Shown: piece after piece, positions 15,825-23,863 of the stretch
Layout: every line of letters starts with the position of its first letter
Numbering within the stretch: position 1 is the first letter of the stretch
Origin: an uncultured Bacilli bacterium
Lineage (GTDB): Bacteria; Bacillota_I; Bacilli_A; RF39; UBA660
Reading direction: 5' to 3'
DNA length: 64,000 nt
Assembly (NCBI GenBank): GCA_910587775.1
Contig: CAJUNF010000001.1
Location: 1 to 64,000, forward strand
Made by a program: the position numbers and the translations under genes
The notes under the pieces: generated by a model
What the model was told of the DNA's origin: nothing
Databases searched by the model: none
What the model saw: the letters and a program-made list of their open reading frames with translations, nothing else

Positions 15825-17341
15825 TAGTACAAACTCCAAGGACTAATCCATCTGCTTCCAGGATTATGTGGTAAGCCAATTGAAACTCCATAATGTAAGT
15901 GCGTTCCTGTTGATGATCCACTAGATCCCATACTACCAATTATTTGTCCACGTCCCACACGATCTCCAACATTTACTTTTAAATCTTGGGTTAAATGTGC
16001 ATACATTGTGTAATAATTATTACCATGTTCTATTACAATATAATTTCCGTAACTCATTCCACACCATGATCCATAATAGCCAATATTAGCACAAGTGTTA
16101 TTTGTTTGGACTACTCGACCATCCCTTGCAGCATAGATTGGAGAGCCAAATCCAGTACCTGAAATATCTAGTGCATAATGGAATGATCCCCAACGCCATT
16201 CATAATTTGTGGTAATAATATATGGACGATTTGTTGGCCATCCCCAGTTTCCAGTATTTAGTGGAGGTCTTCCTGAGGTAACTGGTCTTGCTTTTCCAAC
16301 AGTAGCTATTTCATTTACCGCTTCACGTAATGTAACTGAACTAATTAAAACTGTTCCTTGACTACGCTCTCCATTGGTCATTTTTACTTCTTGAGTTGTT
16401 CTTACAATACCTGTAATTCCAGCTTGTGTAACTTCTCGGTAATCATAAGGTTTTGAATTATCTCTTATTTCTTCAGTTTCATAAACTTGTTCTGTATCTT
16501 CTACTACATGTAATTCTTCTACAAGTGTTAAAATTGGATTAATTAAGTCAACTGACACTTCTTCTCCAATTGCTAATAAACTTTCTTTACTCTTAAATCT
16601 TGGATTTGCAATTAAAAATTCTTGAGGGTTTAATTTATTTGATTCTGCAACACTTGTAATTGTGTCACCTTTTTGAACTCTATATTTTTGACTTGTCTCT
16701 TTTTTTCCAAATAATAAGAATTGTCCTAGTTCGGTTGCATCAGTATAAATTTTATCTTTGATACTAATATTTGATTCTTTTATAGTAATACTTTCTTCGA
16801 AGTACATATGCTCTATAATTTGACCAACATTTATGATTTCATCTTGTGTATTATTAATATAATTTTGATAATCTTCTTTATCTACAAATGCAGTTATTAG
16901 CATTTCTAATGCATCTTTAAATACTTGTTGATCCAATACGTATATGTATTGTTTTTTTTCTTCACTTTCTTCTGTTTTTTTCTTTGTGATAGTTATTGTA
17001 TAACCTTTAATCGTGAAATCTCCTTTTTCTTTTACTTTGTTATATATTTCATCTACAGGAGTAATTTCATTTTTATATGTTTTATAGCGAATGATTTCAA
17101 AATTATTTGGGGGATATACTTTATCAACACCATAGGTTGTTTTTATATCTGTTTGTTCTTCATTTATTTTGTTTAATAATTCTTCTTGATTGGTTATAAG
17201 TCCCAATTTTTGACCGTTTAAATATACTTGAAAGACCGTTTTAGAAGTATCTTTAAGACGATTTTCAAATCCTATACCAATCATTATTGCAAAGGTAATT
17301 ATTGTAATTACAATGGTAAATCCTTTTTGTTTTTTATTCAT
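15824..17341 (-). CDS. Membrane-anchored M23 endopeptidase with LysM and G5 domains
   Basis: Residues 8-25 form an uncleaved signal anchor. A novel N-terminal region (~30-215) is followed by a LysM motif (~219-265, YRVQKGDTITSVAE), a G5 domain (~270-350) and an M23 domain with zinc ligands H388 and D392 (HYALD) and H481/H483 (HLHYG). LysM and G5 bind peptidoglycan or glycans, so the enzyme should cut cross-links in the nearby wall. It lies between dnaB and walJ and is coupled to walJ, which suggests it is expressed with the replication genes during growth. Confidence 0.92.
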   Translation of the reverse strand: MNKKQKGFTIVITIITFAIMIGIGFENRLKDTSKTVFQVYLNGQKLGLITNQEELLNKINEEQTDIKTTYGVDKVYPPNNFEIIRYKTYKNEITPVDEIYNKVKEKGDFTIKGYTITITKKKTEESEEKKQYIYVLDQQVFKDALEMLITAFVDKEDYQNYINNTQDEIINVGQIIEHMYFEESITIKESNISIKDKIYTDATELGQFLLFGKKETSQKYRVQKGDTITSVAESNKLNPQEFLIANPRFKSKESLLAIGEEVSVDLINPILTLVEELHVVEDTEQVYETEEIRDNSKPYDYREVTQAGITGIVRTTQEVKMTNGERSQGTVLISSVTLREAVNEIATVGKARPVTSGRPPLNTGNWGWPTNRPYIITTNYEWRWGSFHYALDISGTGFGSPIYAARDGRVVQTNNTCANIGYYGSWCGMSYGNYIVIEHGNNYYTMYAHLTQDLKVNVGDRVGRGQIIGSMGSSGSSTGTHLHYGVSIGLPHNPGSRWISPWSLY

Positions 17342-17348
17342 GAAACCC

Positions 17349-18698
17349 TTAGAATCCTTCCTCTTCTGTTTTTAAATAGTTTTTAAAACTACTTTTATCC
17401 AATTCAAATAATAATTGGTAAAGTCCAGTTCCACCTCGACGATGCTTAGCAACAATTAAGTCTGTTGGAACAATGTTTTGTTTGTTATCAGCACTTTTAT
17501 TTTCATAGTAATCTTGACGATTTATAAATAGTACTAAATCTGCATCTTGTTCAATAGATCCTGATTCACGTAAATCTGCTAATCTTGGTTGATTAGATTC
17601 TCTTCTTTCAGCATTACGTGAAAGCTGTGCAAGTGCAATTACTGGAACTTTTAATTCCATAGCCATTGTTTTAAAAGATCTTGAAATTTCTGATACTTCT
17701 ACTTGTCTTGATTCTGGTCTTCCACCTGTTGTAACTAACTGCAAGTAGTCTATGATAACAAGTCCTAAGCCTTTTTCACTAGATGCTAATCGTCTACACT
17801 TAGCACGAATTTCTGGAGCAGTTATACCTGCATTGTCTTCAATATATATATTTGTTTCTGCAAGTTCACTTAGTGCTTCGTTATATCTTTTCCAATCATT
17901 ATGTCCAAGCATTCCTGTTTTTAATTTGTCACCTTCAATTTGCCCTACAGAGCTAATCATACGATTTACTAGTTGTTCTGCAGACATTTCTAGGTTGAAT
18001 ATTGCTACCGCTTTTTCTGTACTAAAAGCTGCATTGCATGCAAGATTTAGGGCAAACGCAGTTTTTCCCATACCAGGTCTTGCTGCTATAATGATTAACT
18101 CTCCTTCATGAAGTCCTGCTGTTGCTTTATCCAAATCATAAAATCCTGTTGTTATTCCAGTAATAGTACTTTTATTTTTCGCCATATTTTCTAAATTTTC
18201 TTGTGCTTGACGAAGTGCTGTACTAATTGGAATTAATTCACTAGTTTTTCTTGTCTTTACTACATTTAAAATGTTTTTCTCTGCATGATCTAAAAGAGAA
18301 GTTAAATCATTTACTTCTTCATAGGTGTCTGTAATAATATCTGTAGCAGTATCTATTAATTTTCTTCTCGTTGCCTTTTCTTTTACAATATTAATGTAGT
18401 AATCCAAATTAGCTGTTGTAGCTACAGAATCAATTACTTCACTTAAATATTCTAATCCTCCTATAGCATGAAATGTTTTTTGTTTATCCAGTTCATTTTT
18501 TACTGTTGTTATGTCAATTGGAGTACTTTCTTTGTATAAGTTTTTTAACGCCTCAAATATTTTTCGATTGGCATCGTTAAAAAACATCTCAGCATCGACT
18601 TCTTCTACAATTTTCTCCATTGCATATTCATTTAGAAATGCAACTCCTAAAACACTCATTTCTGCTTCATTATTTTGTGGCATTTTTCTGGAAGCCAT
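17349..18698 (-). CDS. dnaB: Replicative DNA helicase DnaB (DnaC in B. subtilis)
   Basis: This hexameric 5'-3' helicase opens the fork. The 449-aa protein has the N-terminal primase-binding domain (MPQNNEAEMSVLG) and a RecA-like ATPase domain with Walker A ARPGMGKTAFALN, Walker B LGLVIIDYLQL and RESGSIEQDAD. No intein is present. It directly follows rplI with 9 bases between them, a conserved Firmicutes pair. Confidence 0.98.
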   Translation of the reverse strand: MASRKMPQNNEAEMSVLGVAFLNEYAMEKIVEEVDAEMFFNDANRKIFEALKNLYKESTPIDITTVKNELDKQKTFHAIGGLEYLSEVIDSVATTANLDYYINIVKEKATRRKLIDTATDIITDTYEEVNDLTSLLDHAEKNILNVVKTRKTSELIPISTALRQAQENLENMAKNKSTITGITTGFYDLDKATAGLHEGELIIIAARPGMGKTAFALNLACNAAFSTEKAVAIFNLEMSAEQLVNRMISSVGQIEGDKLKTGMLGHNDWKRYNEALSELAETNIYIEDNAGITAPEIRAKCRRLASSEKGLGLVIIDYLQLVTTGGRPESRQVEVSEISRSFKTMAMELKVPVIALAQLSRNAERRESNQPRLADLRESGSIEQDADLVLFINRQDYYENKSADNKQNIVPTDLIVAKHRRGGTGLYQLLFELDKSSFKNYLKTEEEGF

Positions 18699-18707
18699 TT
18701 AAACCAC

Positions 18708-19148
18708 CTACTTTTTTAATGTTACTTTTAGATCAAATACTACTTTTTTGTGTAATTCAACTTTAACTTTATGTGTTCCTAATGAGTCAATTGGAGACTC
18801 AATTTTAATACATTTTTTATCAACTGAAAATCCAGATTTCTTTAATGTTTCACTAATTTGCTTTGATGATATATTACCAAATACTCGATCTTCTTTTCCA
18901 GTTTTTACTTGAAAATTAAATTCTTTATTTTTCAATATTTCAGCCATTTCTTGATATTTTTTTATTAATGCATCTTCTTCTTTTTTTCGTGCTTCAAGTT
19001 CAGCATTTAATATTTTCTTGCTACCTTCTGTTACTGGTACAGCTAGTCCATTTTTAATTAAAAAATTATTCGCATAACCATCTGATACATTAATAATATC
19101 ATCTTTTTTTCCTTGCTTTTTTACGTCTTGTAGTAATATAACTTTCAT
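18708..19148 (-). CDS. rplI: 50S ribosomal protein L9
   Basis: The N-terminal domain begins MKVILLQDVKKQGKKDD and continues with VSDGYANNFLI, both hallmarks of L9, then a long connecting helix (~45-75) and the C-terminal rRNA-binding domain. 146 aa. A strong AAGGAGG lies before the ATG, and an extended -10 promoter is just upstream. First gene of the unit running to ung. Confidence 0.97.
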   Translation of the reverse strand: MKVILLQDVKKQGKKDDIINVSDGYANNFLIKNGLAVPVTEGSKKILNAELEARKKEEDALIKKYQEMAEILKNKEFNFQVKTGKEDRVFGNISSKQISETLKKSGFSVDKKCIKIESPIDSLGTHKVKVELHKKVVFDLKVTLKK

Positions 19149-19176
19149 ATTTTTAAGCCTCCTTTTTGGTAAATTT

Positions 19177-19185
19177 ATTATATCA
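19177..19185 (-). promoter_or_regulatory. Extended -10 promoter of the rplI-dnaB unit
   Basis: The minus strand reads TGATATAAT (19185-19177). The -35 region, TTTAAG, is poor. Confidence 0.6.
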
Positions 19186-19207
19186 AATTATTTGTTTTTC
19201 TTAAACC

Positions 19208-20077
19208 TTATCTTAAGTGCCTAACTTGTTTTTCTATGTAAATAGAATTTCTTACTAACTTTCTAGATAAATCTGTTTTAATCTTTCTTGGTAAAGTAAA
19301 AGAGATATCATTTTCCATCTGTTCATAAATTTTTGCTATGTCTAGTCTTAAAAACTTTTCTATATAGCTTTTTAATAGTTCCATTTCTTTTTTAGAACTA
19401 TATTCTAAAAATTGGTGAACAGTCTTTTTTGGTTCTTCCATATAAGAAGAAGTTATATATGGTAAACAGAATCTTGTATAATTCATTATTTTAAAACTAG
19501 TTAAACTATATCCACCAAAATCAAAATATGGAAAAAAATCAAGTGTTGGTGTTTCTATTATAATCATATTACGATCATGTAAATCACAATTTCCAGAAAG
19601 AATTTGAATAATAAATTGTTTTAGTAATAATTCATTTAGTTTCGTTAACTTTTCTTCTTTTAAATGACTATAATTAAATGCAAATACTTTTTCTAAATCT
19701 TTTACATTAAATAAATCAGAAAGTGAGGAGTGACGGTATTCAGGTGATGCATTATTGCGAAAATTTTGAATTAATTCTAATAATGTTTTAGTTTTTTGAC
19801 CATCTTGATGAGCATTTTTGGTGATAACTCCGTATTTTCCTTGATCAGATGCTAAATCATATCCTACATTTGGTATTCCTAATTCTTTTAGAACATAACT
19901 CCAAAATACTTCTTTATAACACGTATTAATATTTTGATATTCTTTATAAAGAAATTCTAATCCATCAACATTAATCCATGCAACACAATATTTTCCATCT
20001 ATTTCTCTTTGACAATTTCTAATTAATTCATATTCTTTTATTTGTAAAAAGCCATTTTTTCTTTCCATATTAATCAC
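19208..20077 (-). CDS. HipA-like/atypical serine-threonine kinase fold protein
   Basis: The 289-aa protein carries a catalytic-loop-like motif GNCDLHDRN (D165, N170) and a DFGG at 186-189, the layout of HipA and related PI3/4-kinase-like enzymes. The N-terminal half holds the expected ATP-binding lobe but no clear P-loop. No HipB-like antitoxin gene sits next to it. The substrate is unknown; phosphorylation of a protein or small molecule is inferred from motifs alone. The start is uncertain: GTG 20077 or ATG 20068, neither with a good ribosome site. Confidence 0.6.
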   Translation of the reverse strand: MINMERKNGFLQIKEYELIRNCQREIDGKYCVAWINVDGLEFLYKEYQNINTCYKEVFWSYVLKELGIPNVGYDLASDQGKYGVITKNAHQDGQKTKTLLELIQNFRNNASPEYRHSSLSDLFNVKDLEKVFAFNYSHLKEEKLTKLNELLLKQFIIQILSGNCDLHDRNMIIIETPTLDFFPYFDFGGYSLTSFKIMNYTRFCLPYITSSYMEEPKKTVHQFLEYSSKKEMELLKSYIEKFLRLDIAKIYEQMENDISFTLPRKIKTDLSRKLVRNSIYIEKQVRHLR

Positions 20078-20123
20078 TTGGAGTTATTCTATCAAAAACA
20101 ATTTTTTTTGCAATCTTTTTTCC

Positions 20124-20148
20124 AAAGAAAAAAACCTTTTTCAGGTTT
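20124..20148 (-). terminator. Terminator of the rpsF-ssb-rpsR operon
   Basis: The arms AAACCT/AGGTTT (20132-20137, 20143-20148) are followed on the minus strand by a long T-run. Confidence 0.8.
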
Positions 20149-20362
20149 ATTTTACAAATGGTATTAAAGCCATAAATCTTGCATATTTAATTTGTTCTGA
20201 AATGTGTCTTTGATGTTTTGCACATGCTCCAGTCATACGTCTTGGCATGATCTTTCCTTTTTCGTTAATATATTTATTAATGATCATAACATCTTTGTAA
20301 TCAACACTCTTACCTGCACACATTTGGCAAATCTTTTTCTTTTTACGTCTAAATTCTGCCAC
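20147..20362 (-). CDS. rpsR: 30S ribosomal protein S18
   Basis: The 71-aa small basic protein has the S18 core: CQMCAG near the start, the RRMTGACAKHQR block, and IKYARFMALIPF at the end. It keeps a Cys pair (KKICQMC), as in zinc-binding forms. It binds S6 on the 30S platform, and its gene follows ssb in the standard rpsF-ssb-rpsR order. Confidence 0.97.
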   Translation of the reverse strand: MAEFRRKKKKICQMCAGKSVDYKDVMIINKYINEKGKIMPRRMTGACAKHQRHISEQIKYARFMALIPFVK

Positions 20363-20379
20363 TATAATTCTCCTTTCTC

Positions 20380-20862
20380 TTAGAATGGTAAATCGTCATC
20401 TGATAGAGCGATTTCATCCCCGAAATCTTTAAATGGATCTTCTCCAATATTAGCGGTTGGAGCTTCAGAAGTTTGGTAGTTATCTTGATAACTAGGCATT
20501 TCTTGTACAAATGAATCATTTGCAAATCCTGCATTATCATTTCCACCACGAGATCCTAAGAATGTTACATTGTCTGCAACTATATCTGTTGTGTATCTTT
20601 TTGAACCATCTTGTCCGTCATAAGAACCAGTTTGAATTCTTCCTTCTACTGCTACTTGACTTCCTTTTGTACAATATTTTGCAATATTTTCTGCTTGACG
20701 TCTCCATGCAATACAGCTAATAAAGTCTGCACCTCTGTCGCCACTTGCTCCTGTAAATGGTCTTGATACTGCTACAGTAAATCTTGTTACGTTAGTACCA
20801 CTTGCTGTGGTACGCATTTCTGGATCTCTTGCAAGTCTTCCGATTAAAATTACTTTATTCAT
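20380..20862 (-). CDS. ssb: Single-stranded DNA-binding protein
   Basis: An N-terminal OB fold (1-~105) begins MNKVILIGRLARDPEMR and includes FISCIAWRRQAENIAKY. A flexible linker rich in Asn/Gln/Asp follows, and the acidic tip ends DDDLPF, the docking peptide for repair and replication proteins. 160 aa. Confidence 0.97.
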   Translation of the reverse strand: MNKVILIGRLARDPEMRTTASGTNVTRFTVAVSRPFTGASGDRGADFISCIAWRRQAENIAKYCTKGSQVAVEGRIQTGSYDGQDGSKRYTTDIVADNVTFLGSRGGNDNAGFANDSFVQEMPSYQDNYQTSEAPTANIGEDPFKDFGDEIALSDDDLPF

Positions 20863-20865
20863 ATT

Positions 20866-21156
20866 TTACTCCTCGTCTAATCTAATAATTAAATGTCTTA
20901 ATACGTTTTCATCTAGTTTAATTTTACGATCGAATTCAGTAATTGCTTCTTTATTTGCTTCAACTTGCATTACATAATAATATCCATTTGTTTCTTTTTT
21001 GATTGGATATGCTAATTTTTTTTCTCCAAGTTCTTTGAATTCAGTTACGTTAGCACTTTCAGCTGTTAAAATTTTCTTTGCATTTTCAGCAGTTTTTTTA
21101 ACATCTGCACTTTCTTGAGTGGCTTTAACGATAAACATAATTTCATATTTTGTCAT
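20866..21156 (-). CDS. rpsF: 30S ribosomal protein S6
   Basis: The 96-aa protein begins MTKYEIMFIVKA and contains LGEKKLAYPIKKETNGYYYVM, the S6 signature. The C-terminus is VLRHLIIRLDEE. It forms a heterodimer with S18. The leader upstream fits the S6:S18 autoregulatory element. Confidence 0.97.
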   Translation of the reverse strand: MTKYEIMFIVKATQESADVKKTAENAKKILTAESANVTEFKELGEKKLAYPIKKETNGYYYVMQVEANKEAITEFDRKIKLDENVLRHLIIRLDEE

Positions 21157-21224
21157 TATTACACCTCCTTATGGTCTTTGCGGCTTTAAATCTTTGTTTA
21201 AAGCAAGGAGTAATCTCTTACTCG
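21157..21224 (-). ncRNA. Candidate S6:S18 leader RNA of the rpsF operon
   Basis: Between the promoter and the rpsF ATG the ~68-nt leader folds into a hairpin: CTTTAAA pairs with TTTAAAG around 21184-21203, with GCCGCAAAG on the 3' side. The known S6:S18 motif of bacteria has a hairpin with a bulge and a conserved CCG bound by the protein pair to repress the operon. Position and the GCCG are consistent, but I assign it by eye. Confidence 0.5.
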
Positions 21225-21230
21225 TCCTAG

Positions 21231-21259
21231 ATTATAACAGAAAAAGCATTCCTTGTAAA
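21231..21259 (-). promoter_or_regulatory. Strong sigma-A promoter of rpsF-ssb-rpsR
   Basis: On the minus strand, -35 TTTACA (21259-21254), an exact 17-base spacer and -10 TATAAT (21236-21231) with a TG just upstream. The -35 lies inside the terminator hairpin of the preceding gene. Confidence 0.8.
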
Positions 21260-21264
21260 TGCTT
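21239..21264 (-). terminator. Terminator of the 222-aa unknown gene
   Basis: AAGCATT (21264-21258 on the minus strand) pairs with AATGCTT (21250-21244), followed by TTTTTC. It shares bases with the rpsF promoter. Confidence 0.7.
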
Positions 21265-21307
21265 ATCTTATAATCATTCAATTTTATTCTGCACTCTTTT
21301 TTTTATG

Positions 21308-21976
21308 CTAGTCACTATAAAGAATCTTTCTTACTGGACCTTCTTCTTTTTGCATTCTTTTATTTTTTATACGCATTTTCATAATATTTTGAAATTCTAA
21401 CTTTAATTTTTCTTCATTTGGTTTTATTAATAAAAAGCGTAATATTGCTATAAAGTCTGGATCCTGTTTTAATAGTGTCCATACTTCGTTAATTAAAAAG
21501 ACATCTATTAAATTAAGTTCCAAATAATCTATTATAAATTTTGGACAATTTTCAAAAAAAGATTGATATCCCACTTGATTCCTTGCATTTTTATCTAGCT
21601 TATAGAAAGCACATAAGGCACCTTGAAGTAAATTTTTTTTAATTAAATCTTCTAATTGATATGTTTCATTTTGTGATTTTGCTAATGTGTTATAGGTTTG
21701 AAATAATGGTTTTAATTTCTTTTCACCTTTTTTCAGATAAATTGATAATAATTCAATATCTACTGGATTTAATACTATCCCATATTTCTGTTTTTCGATT
21801 TCTAATTTTCTTTTTATATTTTCTTTATTTTTAAGAAAATAATCTTTTTTTCTTGTGTAGCAAATTGTTTCTCGATCTATTTGGATTTGTGTATCTCTTT
21901 TGAAAGAAAAGGAAATAATCTTTTTTTCTATGCTATAAACTTCTAATTCAATAATTAGATCTACTAATTCAAACAT
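21308..21976 (-). CDS. Protein of unknown function, 222 aa
   Basis: I do not recognise it. It is a soluble, Lys/Glu/Leu-rich, mainly helical protein with no signal or membrane segment. The first ~45 residues (MFELVDLIIELEVYSIEKK) look beta-like, the rest helical, ending in a basic stretch (KMRIKNKRMQKEEGP). It has its own terminator, so it is probably a single-gene unit. Confidence 0.65.
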   Translation of the reverse strand: MFELVDLIIELEVYSIEKKIISFSFKRDTQIQIDRETICYTRKKDYFLKNKENIKRKLEIEKQKYGIVLNPVDIELLSIYLKKGEKKLKPLFQTYNTLAKSQNETYQLEDLIKKNLLQGALCAFYKLDKNARNQVGYQSFFENCPKFIIDYLELNLIDVFLINEVWTLLKQDPDFIAILRFLLIKPNEEKLKLEFQNIMKMRIKNKRMQKEEGPVRKILYSD

Positions 21977-22022
21977 TTTCTAACTCCCTAACTGTTAATA
22001 TTATATATTATTTAGGCAAAAT

Positions 22023-22041
22023 AAAAAGGCTTATGCCTTTT
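22023..22041 (-). terminator. Terminator of the Bax inhibitor-1-family gene
   Basis: AAAAGGC and GCCTTTT (22024-22030, 22035-22041) pair around TTAT. The hairpin overlaps the stop codon, and a T-run follows on the minus strand. Confidence 0.75.
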
Positions 22042-22687
22042 AATCTTTTGATTCTCCCACTAATTTTAAAATATCTAAGAAGATATTAATATAGTCAAGA
22101 TATAATTCTAATGCTCCATATATTGCTAAATTATCTTCTGGAAGATTAGATGATTCACTTAGTCTTTTAATCTTTTGAATGTCATATGCTGTGAATCCGA
22201 TAAAAATAATTAATGAAATAATTGTTAGTACAAAGTTAAATTGTTCACTTCCGATAAATATGTTTAGTATCATACATACGATTAAAGCAATTAATCCCAT
22301 TAGCAACATACTTCCTAGATTAGTTAAATCAATTTCTGTAAAATATCCTATTGCTCCAAATATAGCAAATACAACTGCTGCGATAATAAAAACATAAAAA
22401 ATTGACATTAATTCATAAGCAATAAAGATTGATGAAAAAGTTAGTCCACTAACAAATGAATATAATAAAAAGCATATCTTAGCGGTTGTTGATTTCATTT
22501 TTGTTATTCTTGATGATAATACTATTACCAAAATAAATTCAGCGATAATAAATACCCAATAGAATCCTGTTGAAAAAATATTTAATAACATTTTTTCATT
22601 TAATGCTACAAAATACCCTGTAGCAAAGGTTATTAGTAATCCCAAAGTCATCCATAAAAATACTTTAGGAATTAACTTATTTTCCAT
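22040..22687 (-). CDS. Bax inhibitor-1 (YbhL/YetJ) family membrane protein
   Basis: The 215-aa protein has seven predicted transmembrane helices and the C-terminal family feature FIGFTAYDIQKIKRL, where the paired Asp residues form the pH/Ca2+ switch in YetJ. The end, YLDYINIFLDILKL, is also typical. Bacterial members act as pH-sensitive calcium leak channels, at least in B. subtilis. GGGAGG precedes the ATG. Confidence 0.9.
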   Translation of the reverse strand: MENKLIPKVFLWMTLGLLITFATGYFVALNEKMLLNIFSTGFYWVFIIAEFILVIVLSSRITKMKSTTAKICFLLYSFVSGLTFSSIFIAYELMSIFYVFIIAAVVFAIFGAIGYFTEIDLTNLGSMLLMGLIALIVCMILNIFIGSEQFNFVLTIISLIIFIGFTAYDIQKIKRLSESSNLPEDNLAIYGALELYLDYINIFLDILKLVGESKD

Positions 22688-22747
22688 AAATTCCTCCCAC
22701 TCAAATATATGATTATTATATCATTATTCATGAATTTTGTAAAATTA

Positions 22748-23848
22748 TTAAACATTAAAGCGGAAATAAACAATATCACCATCTTGCATTTTATAATCTT
22801 TTCCTTCTAAATTAAGTTTACCAGCTTCTTGCACTTTCTTTTCATCTTTTAATTCTTCTAAATCATTGTATTTCATAATTTCAGCTTTGATAAATCCTCT
22901 TTCAATGTCACTATGAATTAAACCAGCACATTTTTTTGCTACCATACCTTTTTTAAAAGTCCATGCTCTTACTTCATCAGAACCAACAGTAAAAAATGTT
23001 TGAAGTCCCAGTAAATCATATGTTGCAAAAATAAGCTTATCTAATCCACTATAAGTAATCCCTAATTCACTCAAGAATTCTTTTTTTTCACTTTCTTCTA
23101 GTTCTGCTAAATCGCTTTCCATTTTTGCTGACATAACAATTGAATTAGAATGTTCTTTCGATGCATATTCTTTCACCACTTTGGTATATTCATTTTCTCC
23201 AATGGAAGCATCTTCTTCACTAACATTTGCCACATATATTAAAGGCTTTAAAGTAATAAAGTTAAATGCTTTTATTATTAATTTTTCTTCTTCAGTCAAT
23301 TCTACTAAACGTAGAGGTATATTTTGTTCTAAAGATTCTTTACATCTTTTTAAAATAGATAATTCTAAAAGTGCTTCTTTATCTTTTGTAGTTTCTGCTT
23401 TTTTAGCAATTTTTTCTATTCGATTATCAATAATTTCTAAATCAGCTAAGATTAGCTCGATATTTATAATTTCAATATCTCGTATCGGATCAATACCACC
23501 TTCAACATGAGTGATATTTGTATCGACAAAACATCTTACTACTTCAACAATTGCATCTACTTCACGAATATGAGATAAAAATTTATTTCCTAACCCTTCT
23601 CCTTTTGATGCCCCTTTTACAAGACCTGCAATATCAGTAAATTCAAATGTAGTTGGAACTAAGCTTTTTGGCAAATATAAATTTTCTAAAAATTCTAATC
23701 TAGTATCTGGTACTGTTACTACTCCAACATTTGGATCAATTGTTGCAAATGGATAATTTGCTGCAAGTATATTTTTTTTAGTAATTGCATTAAAAAGAGT
23801 TGATTTACCAACATTTGGAAGACCAACTATTCCAGCTTTTAGTGACAT
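22748..23848 (-). CDS. ychF: Redox-regulated ATPase/GTPase YchF (Obg family)
   Basis: The G1 motif GLPNVGKSTLFN, G3 DIAGLVKGASKGEGLG, the altered G4 NVSE that favours ATP in this family, and a C-terminal TGS domain ending VYFRFNV are all present. 366 aa, full length. YchF binds ribosomes and is linked to oxidative stress control. Its position upstream of rpsF and downstream of parAB resembles B. subtilis yyaF. Confidence 0.97.
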   Translation of the reverse strand: MSLKAGIVGLPNVGKSTLFNAITKKNILAANYPFATIDPNVGVVTVPDTRLEFLENLYLPKSLVPTTFEFTDIAGLVKGASKGEGLGNKFLSHIREVDAIVEVVRCFVDTNITHVEGGIDPIRDIEIINIELILADLEIIDNRIEKIAKKAETTKDKEALLELSILKRCKESLEQNIPLRLVELTEEEKLIIKAFNFITLKPLIYVANVSEEDASIGENEYTKVVKEYASKEHSNSIVMSAKMESDLAELEESEKKEFLSELGITYSGLDKLIFATYDLLGLQTFFTVGSDEVRAWTFKKGMVAKKCAGLIHSDIERGFIKAEIMKYNDLEELKDEKKVQEAGKLNLEGKDYKMQDGDIVYFRFNV

Positions 23849-23863
23849 ATTTAAACAACCTTT

